Source of the DNA: CAVVEQ01 sp963747315
GTDB taxonomy: Bacteria; Chloroflexota; Anaerolineae; Anaerolineales; Anaerolineaceae
DNA: 62,823 nucleotides
Reading direction: 5' to 3'
Assembly (NCBI GenBank): GCA_963747315.1
Contig: CAVVEQ010000009.1
Span: 1-62,823, forward strand
Every line of letters starts with the position of its first letter. Positions within the stretch are counted from its first letter, which is position 1. Both the position numbers and the translations under genes were made by a program. Below, piece by piece: positions 53,462-61,530 of the stretch. The notes below the pieces were generated by a model. It was given only the letters and a program-made list of their open reading frames with translations. It made no database searches and was not told the DNA's origin.

Positions 53462-53656
53462 CCTTCGAAAACCAGCCAAAAGCTGGTTTTTTCTTTGCCG
53501 GAGGTCCATGGTCCTCTGCGAGGATGGTATTCGAAACCAAGCCCCGCTACCTGAAGAAACGACCAGAAATGGTCGTTTTTGGTTCTTCATACCCAAGAAG
53601 GGTACGCGTCCAAGCCCCGCTACCTGAGATCCGTCCGAAAGGGCGGATCTTTTTGA
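53462..53656 (+). repeat. Array of tRNA-fMet 3' ends, each with its own terminator
   Basis: The sequence GCCCCGCTACCT (end of the tRNA) recurs at 53541 and 53614. The three copies are followed by three different hairpins: AACCAGC/GCTGGTT with T5 (53470), AACGACC/GGTCGTT with T5 (53558) and GATCCGTCC/GGGCGGATC with T5 (53628). Copy 2 also keeps CCGGAGGTCC and ATTCGAA fragments. The tRNA part decays from copy to copy and none after the first can fold into a tRNA. Confidence 0.75.
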
Positions 53657-53780
53657 TAGGACAAAACAATTAAATAACCGTTGCGTAAGATATAAGAGAA
53701 CATGATGGCCATCGGGATGACCCCGACAGCTCAGGTAAAGAAAAAGGTTGATATAATCCAAAAAGAGGATTTTTTTCACG

Positions 53781-54062
53781 ATGAAGCCTCCATATCTTTG
53801 GGATTATGAAATTGAAGAAACCCAGTTCAAAGAAATATTGTCTGGGAACAGGGTCATGGGAAAATTCAACCAGGATTGGGCAGCCCGCAGAATGTTGGAA
53901 TACGCCCCTTATAAAGATATCATTCAACAGATCGGATTCAGCCGACTTGTCAGATACTGGCCGCGATGGAGGAATGGCATTCGTTCGGTCAGCCGCAAAC
54001 GTGGTTTGGATTTCCTGGTGCAATGGTTATTAGAAAAACACCCGGAACTATGCAATGAATAA
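53781..54062 (+). CDS. Small partner protein of the AbiEii-type nucleotidyltransferase
   Basis: A 93-residue protein. It opens YLWDYEIEETQFKEIL and has NQDWAARRMLEYAPYKDII, PRWRNGIRSVSRKRGLDFLVQWL. This pattern resembles the small helical protein found next to AbiEii/AbiGii-like nucleotidyltransferases in Chloroflexi, which probably serves as antitoxin or adaptor. Its stop overlaps the start of the nucleotidyltransferase gene by eight bases, so the two are made together. I do not know an experimentally shown role. Confidence 0.65.
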   Translation: MKPPYLWDYEIEETQFKEILSGNRVMGKFNQDWAARRMLEYAPYKDIIQQIGFSRLVRYWPRWRNGIRSVSRKRGLDFLVQWLLEKHPELCNE

Positions 54063-54717
54063 TCCGGTTTACTTTTACAATCACCTCTACCCGCTGCAGG
54101 ATCGAGTTTTATCAACCATTTACCAATTGGGAACAGGCCTTTACCTTTCTGGAGGGACTGCTGCTTCGCGTGCTTACTTACACCATCGTTTTTCCGATGA
54201 TTTGGATTTGTTCGCTGATGACGATAAGAATTTCCTGTTATGGGCAGAGCGGGTCGTTCATGCGATCTCGACCGCTGGTTTGGGTGAGATTGAAATTGGT
54301 TTACGCGAAGAGCGCTACCTTCGGTTTACCCTAACCAGTGAAGATGTGATGCTGAAAATTGAAATGATCAACGATGTACCCAATCGGGTGGGAAAAGTCC
54401 AAGAGCATCCTGTTCTGGGAATGATCGACAATGCCGAAAATATCCTGGCCAACAAGATAACTGCTTTGTTGGACCGCGAAGAACCAAAGGATTACGCTGA
54501 TATTTGGGGTTTTTGCCATTTAGGCGGCTTATCACTGGAAGCTGCCATCTCGGGTGCTCAGGGAAAAGCTGCAGGTGTCTTTCCTGCAGATCTTTCGCGG
54601 TTGCTATGTACAGCCACGAAAGAAGATTGGGAAGCAGTACGCTGGATCCAGGCTCCGGACATGGATGAATATCTGGAGAAGTTATATTCGCTTGGGGAAA
54701 AGCTTCTGTTGGTGTAA
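54055..54717 (+). CDS. AbiEii/AbiGii-type nucleotidyltransferase (putative toxin)
   Basis: A 220-residue protein of the DUF1814/AbiEii class. The nucleotidyltransferase motif GTGLYLSGGTAASRAYLHHRFSDDLDLF (SGGTA plus SDDLDLF) is intact, then IEMINDVPNRVG and ILANKITALLDREEPKDYADIW, a stretch normally holding the catalytic Lys and Asp. AbiEii proteins act as GTP-dependent toxins in abortive infection or plasmid maintenance. With its coupled small partner it forms a type IV-like toxin-antitoxin pair, inferred from family and arrangement. Confidence 0.85.
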   Translation: MNNPVYFYNHLYPLQDRVLSTIYQLGTGLYLSGGTAASRAYLHHRFSDDLDLFADDDKNFLLWAERVVHAISTAGLGEIEIGLREERYLRFTLTSEDVMLKIEMINDVPNRVGKVQEHPVLGMIDNAENILANKITALLDREEPKDYADIWGFCHLGGLSLEAAISGAQGKAAGVFPADLSRLLCTATKEDWEAVRWIQAPDMDEYLEKLYSLGEKLLLV

Positions 54718-54829
54718 CCTGCTTTTGAATTCGGTGAGCTGGCGGCAAATAAGTTCGGGATTAATCGCTTGCTGGTCGGCTTGCAATTTTCGGTCGAATT
54801 TTTAGTCTAACAACTCAGAGCTTCCTGGT

Positions 54830-54975
54830 ATCCATGGAAGGTATGAGATTCGAATACCCTATCTGGCACCCTGTCCTGGCTTCGCTACCCGAGAGATCCG
54901 TCCGAAAGAGCGGATTTTCGTACGGTCGAACTTCCAAAAAAGGGGCGTTGTTCCAAGACCAAACCCCACTTACCC
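54830..54975 (+). repeat. Remnant of tRNA-tail array behind the AbiEii module
   Basis: CGCTACCCGAGAGATCCGTCCGAAAG.GCGGAT (54883-54917) repeats the tRNA end plus terminator of 53618-53650 with few differences. A further worn copy (CCAAGACCAAACCCCACTTACC) follows at 54953. GGTATGAGATTCGAATACC resembles the tRNA T arm. Confidence 0.6.
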
Positions 54976-54994
54976 CACATCCAATTGGTAGTGG

Positions 54995-55024
54995 TTGGGC
55001 TGCCCGTTCACTCGGGCAGCCCAA
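54995..55024. terminator. Strong 12-bp hairpin
   Basis: TTGGGCTGCCCG and CGGGCAGCCCAA pair perfectly around TTCACT. No gene ends beside it on the right strand except the AraC-type gene (leftward), whose stop is 32 bases away; T-run is weak on both strands. Confidence 0.55.
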
Positions 55025-55055
55025 ATTTAATTTGTGTATTATTTTGTGATCGGTT

Positions 55056-55961
55056 TTATCCCAGAGGTCTGACCGGGCGGCCTTCGATGTACCCACGGTA
55101 CCCCTGCGGTTCCATCTGGAATCGTGGCGCATCCTCGTCCGCCCACTGGAATCCATAAAGCTCCGGTTTGTAATTCTTCATCGTTTCCCAAAGATTTCCA
55201 ATCGCTTTTTCAAAATCCGCATCATCGTAGGGTTCGCCCTGGAAGATCATCACTTTGCAGGGGGGTAGCACGATCAGGTCATAACCCTCCGGGGTGGGAC
55301 CGTTATAGTCAAGCGGAACCTCAACTCCCTGGGCGTAGGTGGATGTACCCGGCGTCCGCAGATTCCCGGGCAGCCACATGCCGATCGGTTCATAGAGCGC
55401 TTGCTTGATGCCGCTGAGGACATCCCACACCTCGCAGCCCACCTCTTCACAGTAGGCGTAGTAATCCTCGGCCTGGATGCCGCGTTTGAGGATCAGCTTG
55501 CGGGCAGGTCTATCGACCACCTGGATAAAAATGGTGCTGGTTTTCTGGTTATCGGTCATGGTAAGCTCTCCTTTTTGCAGGGCGAGATAGGTTTCACGGA
55601 TATTTTTGGGAAGGAACAGTTTGACGGGGGGCTTTTCCTGGTGGAAGCGCTGCGGGGTGACCCCGAATTGTCTCGAGAAGGCACGCGTGAAGCCCTCGTG
55701 TGAGTCAAAGACAAAATCGAATGCCACGTCCACGATCCGCGCGTCCCCTTCCCTCAGCCGCATGGCCGCTCGAGAAAGCCGCACGGCGCGGATATACTCA
55801 AAAGGGGGTCTGCCAGTCAGCGCTTTAAATATCCTGGCAGCGTACCAGGGGGAATAACCCGCTACGTTGGCCAGCTTGTGCAGTGTGATCGGCTCTTGCA
55901 GGTGCTCGTTGATGTAATCCTGCATGCGCTGAACTGCGTTTACAGGTTCCCAGTTATCCAT
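55056..55961 (-). CDS. AraC-family regulator with GyrI-like ligand domain
   Basis: A 301-residue protein. Residues 1-100 form two AraC helix-turn-helix units (VQRMQDYINEHLQEPITLHKLANVAGYSPWYAARIFKALTG and VDVAFDFVFDSHEGFTRAFSRQFGVTP). The C-terminal ~180 residues, after a linker, have the GyrI-like/AraC-E-bind layout (IFIQVVDRPARKLILKRG, KQALYEPIGMW, EGYDLIVLPPCKVMIFQGEPYDD). Such proteins sense small hydrophobic molecules and control efflux or metabolism genes. No target beside it is evident; the next gene over is a P-type ATPase. Confidence 0.88.
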   Translation of the reverse strand: MDNWEPVNAVQRMQDYINEHLQEPITLHKLANVAGYSPWYAARIFKALTGRPPFEYIRAVRLSRAAMRLREGDARIVDVAFDFVFDSHEGFTRAFSRQFGVTPQRFHQEKPPVKLFLPKNIRETYLALQKGELTMTDNQKTSTIFIQVVDRPARKLILKRGIQAEDYYAYCEEVGCEVWDVLSGIKQALYEPIGMWLPGNLRTPGTSTYAQGVEVPLDYNGPTPEGYDLIVLPPCKVMIFQGEPYDDADFEKAIGNLWETMKNYKPELYGFQWADEDAPRFQMEPQGYRGYIEGRPVRPLG

Positions 55962-56169
55962 GGTCTCGCCTCATGCTGCAAGGTTACCACCCGCCCTTCT
56001 ACAGTGCTTGACCGGGATTGTCATTCTTCGCATGGGTGGATAATCTCAATATCACTTCGCGGTATGGAACCTCGCCTCCAGGCCCTCATAAACGAGATCA
56101 GGTGATATCCAAATCACGGAAACATTAACAACCCAATAGTCCAAATAATGATCTTCGCTTGTTATCTTC
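55962..56169. other. 208-base gap without a gene
   Basis: Nothing convincing on either strand apart from scattered A/T-rich bases; likely contains the end of the P-ATPase transcript and the AraC-type promoter. Confidence 0.3.
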
Positions 56170-57640
56170 CTAATCAAGTTCCCCAAACCAGCCTCGGCGC
56201 AGCATCCACTTCGCGATCTCCAGAACCGGAAGTATTGTGATCGCCATACCAAACGCGATCAGCCAATCTTCCAGCGGTAGATAATACGTGTCGAAGGCTT
56301 CGTGCAGGAACGGTAAATAGATCACCATCAAAAGCATGGCCAGATCCACCAGGATCGCATAGTTCAGATATTTATTCGCAAACGGTTTATAAAAGACCGA
56401 TATCCGATCCGATCGGTAGTTATAGGCTTTAAAAAATTGGATCAAAATGAGAGATACGAACACCATCGTCATGGCTTCGGCGGTACTTCTTCCAGAATTG
56501 ATCGCCCAAACGAACAACCCCAGATTAACAATGGTTGACCATAACCCGCCGAGCGACATCAGCGTGACCACCGGGCGGGTAAAAATCCCTGTTCGTGGAT
56601 TTCGCGGTTTACGCGTCATCAGATCCATATCCGGCGGGTCCACCGAAAGCGCCAGGGCGGGCAGGCCGTCTGTTGCCAGGTTCACAAAAAGGATCTGAAC
56701 GGCAGTTAACGGCAGCGGCAGACCCATTAATACTGACCCGGCCATCAAACCAATTTCCCCGATATTGGAAGAGAGGAGGAACATCAGGTACTTTTTGATA
56801 TTTCCAAAAACCCCCCGGCCTTCTTCCACCGCGGCCACAATGGATGCGAAATTATCGTCCGTCAGGGTCATGGCGGCCGCTTCCTTGGTCACATCCGTCC
56901 CGGTGATGCCCATCGCGATACCGATATCCGCTTTCTTCAGCGCCGGAGCATCGTTAACCCCATCCCCGGTCATGGCCACGATGTTATCGTGTGCCTGCCA
57001 GGCTGCGACCACGCGCAGCTTATGCGCGGGAGAGACCCTGGCGTATACTCCAATATCCCCAACGTCCTGGAAAAGCTGATCGTCGGTCATTTCCTCCAGC
57101 TCAGCGCCGGTCACAACCCGCCCCCCGCTGGCCAATAATCCCAATTCGCTCGCCACTGCCCGGGCGGTCACCGGGTGATCGCCGGTGATCATCACTGTGC
57201 GAATACCTGCCTGCTCGCAGACCGATATCGCATCTTTAACTTCCGGGCGGGGGGGATCGATCATGCCCGCCAAACCAAGAAAGGTCATCCCATGCTGGGC
57301 ATTTTCGATCGTTGCCTTTTGCCTGGAAGCCACCGCCAGAACTCTCAACGCCTTTTCCGCCATTCCCTGCGCCACCGAAAGAATATGCTGGCGGGTTTCC
57401 TCGTTCAGCGGCTCCAGCCCCTTGGGGGTCATAACCCGATTGCAACTGCCCAGGATCATCTCCGGCGCGCCTTTGGCGAATGCCGTGATACCCTCCGGGG
57501 TTTGATTCAAAGTGGTCATACGCTTGGTTTCGGAGGAAAACGGAATCTCCTGGACCCGGGGAAAGGCAAGATCCATTTGATCTTTGTGTATCCCCGCCTT
57601 GGCAGCAGCAACGACCAGCGCGCCTTCCGTCGGGTTCGCA
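56170..57640 (-). CDS. Cation-transporting P-type ATPase, C-terminal part only
   Basis: About 490 residues of a Ca2+/Mg2+-type P2 ATPase: ANPTEGALVVAAAKAG (nucleotide domain), FAKGAPEMI, MITGDHPVTARA, MTGDGVNDAPALKKADIGIAMG and the six C-terminal membrane segments with LTAVQILFVNLATDGLPALALS. The N-terminal third with helices M1-M4 and the phosphorylation site DKTGT is missing. At ~57,640 the ATPase sequence changes directly into part of an unrelated beta-lactamase-fold protein, so this gene is cut by the join. It cannot be functional as written. Confidence 0.88.
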
Positions 57641-60210
57641 GAGGTTCCTTTGAATTCCCGACATCTTCTTGTTGTCCGGATTGCCGTTGGCCAGCAACAC
57701 GATGAACAGTTTCTTTGCCGGATCCACCCACACGAGAGAGCCGGAGCCCGAAACGTGTCCAAAAGCCTTTGGAGAAAAAGCGTCGCCCGTCCAGTCTGAA
57801 TCCGAGGGCTTGGTCCATGCGCCTTCAGCTCGGGTGAATTTGTCCATTGTTTCGAATTTGAAATAGCGTCGATGGTTGTAGATTCCTCGATTCAGCAGCA
57901 TCTGGGCAAAAACCGCAAGGTCGTGTGCGCTGCTGAAAAAACCAGGGTCCGGGGTTCCTCCCGGACGGCATAATGCCGTAAAATTGCGTCGGAGGTTTGC
58001 CGAATGTTGACCCATGCCGAGCGGCTTATACAAACGGTCGGCAAGAAAGCGTCTCCGGCGGAATCCCCGTTACCCTGGCAAGTATGTTTTTCAGGATCTC
58101 CTCGCGCGGTTTTCATGCCGGTCTTCGTTTGTCCGGGACATGAGCAAATCCAGGAAGCTCATCTTCCGACATCCGTTTCCTTCGTTCAGGCAGATAGTCC
58201 TTTACCGGAGCTTCGAGGAGAAGGCTGCCGGAATCGGATGCAAGCATTGCCGCGGACGTGATGCTTACGGATTTTGAAAGTGAGCCATCGTCGTACACGG
58301 TGTCCGACGAGGCCTTTGGCGATTCGGCGGAGGTCCCGATTTTGCCGGCCGCATGGCTGAATACCAGTTTGCCGTTATGGCCGGCCAGCAGAACGGCCCC
58401 CGGAAAGATTCCATCTTCGACCGGCGAATCGAGGATCGCGGTGGTTTCCCTGAAGGGTTCCCCGGAAGGATCCAGAGTCCCCGGAATGCGCGGGCTTCAG
58501 TATCATTTCCAATTTCGGAATCGTGATGCCCTCTCCGGTTTTTGATACTCCGGGAATCGATACCGGCATCTTCCCTGTGACCGCGATTTCGCCGGATAGC
58601 GCCTTCGCCGCGGCCATCTGCGAAACATCGGAATAGCTGAATGTGCACAGATAGGTTCCTATTTTGGGCGCTAGCGGCAGGATGTAGGGATTGCCAAATG
58701 CTACCCAGATCAGCGGTTTGTTCGTTGCCTGAAGCTTTTCAAATATTCTGCGATGGATACCCGGCACTGCGGCGACGGCCTGTCCGGAAACCAGCCGGAT
58801 GAGCGTGGAACACACGATCAGGTCGGCCTCGGACGCCGCCTTGTCAATGGAATCCATCAAGCTCGTCGGAGATTCTCGCGTTGGCCCAGATCGTCCGCGT
58901 CAGAGGGAAACGCTGACGCATTTCGGCCTGGAATGCCGCGGCCGGCGCCGACTCGAGATCGGGAGTCAGTACGAGGCTGAAAATCCGGTCGTACCGGGCG
59001 GGATCTATCGGCAGGAGCCCCCGATCGTCTTTCAGGACGGTGATGGACTGATCCGCGATGTCCTGGGCTAATTTCGTATTTTCGGGCGACGCGATCGTAT
59101 CGCCTATGTTGCGGATGGAAACGCCGCGCTTGCGGTGCAGCCCGAGGCGGCCTTTTGCCCGCAGTATCCTGCTCACGGATTCGTTGATACGGCTCTCGGA
59201 AATATCTCCCCGCCTGACGGCTCGCTCCACCTCGTTGATGGCAACCGCGGCATTCGGCGGCAGCAGCAGGACATCGGCGCCCGCCTGGATGGCTCGAACC
59301 GCCGCCAGTCCGCTCCAATATCGGTTTGTGACACCGCCCATTTCGAGAGCATCCGTAACCACGAGGCCCTTGAATTGAAGCGTATCGCGCAGCAGGCCGC
59401 TCAGAATCTTCGGTGAGAGAGTGGCCGGGACCTGTGATTCCCCGGTGACGTTGGGGACCGATACATGTGCGGTCATAACGGAATCCACGCCGGCTTCGAT
59501 AGCGCTTCGGAAAGGCACGAGTTCGACGGATTGCAGCCCGGCCAGATCGGATGGCACGACAGCCATGCCGAGATGAGAATCCGTAGCCGTATCGCCATGT
59601 CCCGGGAAATGCTTTGCGGTGGTAAGCACGCCGCCGCTTCTTGCGCCGCGAATGAACGCAGCTCCCAGCCGCCCGACGAGTTGCGGATCTTCGCCGAAGG
59701 AGCGGATATTGATGACCGGATTATTCGGATTATTGTTTACATCCATCACCGGAGCGAAAATCCAGTGCACTCCAAGCGCCCTGGATTCGCGCGCGGTGAC
59801 GACACCCTGCCGATAGGCAAGCTGCTCGGATCCGCTGGCGCCCAAGGCCATCGCCCAGGGAAACGACGTGGTATCCGCGATACGAAATGCCGCGCCGCGC
59901 TCAAAGTCGCCTGCAACGAGGAGCGGCAGCCTGGAGATGTCTTGAAGTTCGTTCAGGAGGACAGCGGATTCGTAGATATTTCCGGCGAACAGGACCACGC
60001 CGCCGACATGATTCTGTTTGAGGTCATTTTGAATCGCCTGAAAATCCTCGCTACGGCGGTTCAGGAATTTTCCGGGGACCCGGATCTGTACCAGCTGGGC
60101 GATCTTGTCTCTTAAAGAAAGCGTCTTAAGGGTCCGCTCAGCCCATATGTTGTCTGATGAGTCGGAGAAAGCACTGAGAATTCCGAGTGTCAGAGTTGCG
60201 GCAATGATTA
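57640..60210 (-). pseudogene. GH3 beta-N-acetylhexosaminidase plus beta-lactamase-fold fusion, several frame breaks, 3' end cut
   Basis: Read leftward: a possible signal-like start (IIIAATLTLGILSAFSDSS), then GH3 catalytic domain with VLLTTAKHFPGHGDT-type signature (GVLTTAKHFPGHGDTATDSH) and the KHF(x)GHG active-site loop, FKGLVVTDALEMGGV with the nucleophile Asp. A break near 58860 leads into the GH3 C-terminal domain (ADLIVCSTLIRLVSGQ). Further breaks near 58500, 58300 and 58100 lead into a serine beta-lactamase-like domain: VYDDGSLSKSVSITSAAML (Ser-x-x-Lys) and SSAHDLAVFAQMLLNRGIYNHR, then LFIVLLANG. The end is lost at ~57,640. Fusions of this kind are known in Acidobacteria. Confidence 0.75.
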
Positions 60211-60222
60211 TAGAATCTTCGA

Positions 60223-60281
60223 GCCTTCGAGTCTTTGGAGCTTTCCGTATGGCGACTGCAGGAACCCAAAGACTCGAAGGC
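60223..60281. repeat. 16-bp perfect inverted repeat
   Basis: GCCTTCGAGTCTTTGG (60223-60238) and CCAAAGACTCGAAGGC (60266-60281) bracket a 27-base loop, just upstream of the GH3 gene. No coding sense. It may be a terminator, a protein site or the end of a small mobile element. Confidence 0.6.
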
Positions 60282-60302
60282 GCGAAGCATTCACGGATTC
60301 AC

Positions 60303-60780
60303 CTAGCCCATGTATAGCGTTTCAGTGTTTACCGGGAGTCCCAGCAGCTTGAGATACAGGAACAGCTGCATTTTGTGGTGGGCGAAATGATCCCGGAACT
60401 CGAGCGACATCCTCTCCAGGCTCCCTTTCCATCCCCAGGGCACCGAGAATACCTTGTTGGCAAACTCTTCCTCGGTGAAGCGCGCCATAACGTCGCGGAG
60501 CGTTGCCTTGTCTTCTTCGAGCTTGGCGAGAGCTTCCTGCGCGTCGCAGGATGGCATCTGCGGCGGTTGACCCCCTTCCGGCGGTTTCGGGCCAGCTGTT
60601 GTCGACCAGCATCTGCAGTTCAGTGCCGATGCCGCTGGCCATGTGGCAAATCAATTGTCCCATGGTCATAAAGCTCGGGCCCGGCTTCCAGTCCAGCTTG
60701 TCGGCAGGAACCAGCTTCAGCAGAGATTCGGCGGGGCGGAAGGCGCCCATGGCAAAGTCATAAAATTCGTCCTTTTTCAC
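60303..60780 (-). CDS. DinB-family protein (frame broken once)
   Basis: ATG 60780 (MKKDEFYDFAMGAFRPAESLL) opens the first frame, with the metal-type His in GQLICHMA near residue 46. Near 60557 the frame shifts and the next frame supplies EEDKATLRDVMARFTEEEF, WGWKGSLERMS and HFAHHKMQLFLYLKLLG with the two further metal-site histidines. Together the protein has about 158 residues, standard for DinB-type four-helix metal-binding proteins. Enzymatic role unknown. Confidence 0.75.
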
Positions 60781-60973
60781 GGTTAGTCTCCTCTACTGAT
60801 GATTGATGATGGTACTCAGAAATTCAGAGTATCACAAGCAAACCGGATGCGCACTCCGGATTGTTGGAAGTTTGATGCCCTGCGCGTCCATGGCGCATAA
60901 ATGATTTACTGAAATGCGCCGGAGAGGTTTTTGGGTTAGAATGTCTGCCAAGAGAATGGCCGTGAAAAGGTAA

Positions 60974-61530
60974 ATGGAAATAAAGATGCCTACGTGTGAC
61001 GGATCCGCACAATCATTGAACCTCTCGAAGGTGATGCCGGCTGTCTATGATGAACTCCGGAAACTGGCCCGACGCTATATGGCTCGCGAGCAGGCCGGCC
61101 GGACTCTTCAGGCGACTGCGCTGGTCAACGAAGCATATTTGCGCTTGCTGAGAGAGAAGGCGGGGGCTGGCAAAACCGGGCTCATTTCTGTGCCATTGCA
61201 GCAGGAGCGATGAGAGAGATCCTGGTGGAAAGGGCCAGGGCGCGTGCTGCGGCGAAGCGGGGGGGGGAGCGCGTGCGCGTAAGCCTGAGCGGCGTCCATG
61301 CCGCGGGCAAGGACGAATCTATCGACCTGATCTTGTTGCACGAGGCGATGGAGCGCCTGGGTCAAGTGGATCCACAGCTCGTCCATATCGTGGAGCTTCG
61401 CTTTTTTGGAGGGCTTACCGTGGAAGAGGCGGCGGTAATCCTGGGGTCTTCACCCGCTACCATAAAGCGATCCTGGAGCCTGGCGAGAGCATGGCTGAAG
61501 CGGGAAATGGAGCGAATGAATGAATCCTGA
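60974..61530 (+). CDS. ECF sigma factor, TIGR02999-like (frame broken once)
   Basis: The first frame reads LSKVMPAVYDELRKLARRYMAREQAGRTLQATALVNEAYLRLL. A change in the GGGGG run near 61172 shifts the frame; the next one carries WQNRAHFCAIAAGAMREILVERARARAAAKRGG and the region-4 part RFFGGLTVEEAAVILGSSPATIKRSWSLARAWLKREM. The motifs L(V/A)NEAYLRL, RAHFCAIAAGAMR and WSLARAWL are the hallmark of the Acidobacteria/Planctomycetes-type sigma subgroup (TIGR02999). Its end overlaps the start of a Ser/Thr kinase gene, the usual partner. Confidence 0.85.

Noticed and set aside
57236..57640. Rightward and leftward open frames inside the P-ATPase region
   Set aside because: They are other-frame readings over the well-conserved ATPase; the leftward one is real only left of its start beyond 57,640, as the beta-lactamase-like piece.
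57650..58300. Antibiotic-resistance beta-lactamase
   Set aside because: The domain is fused to GH3 and resembles esterase/peptidase-type members of the fold; nothing points to drug hydrolysis.
60105..60317. Rightward small gene before dinB
   Set aside because: It is the antisense of the GH3 start region and of the inverted repeat; no ribosome site or family.
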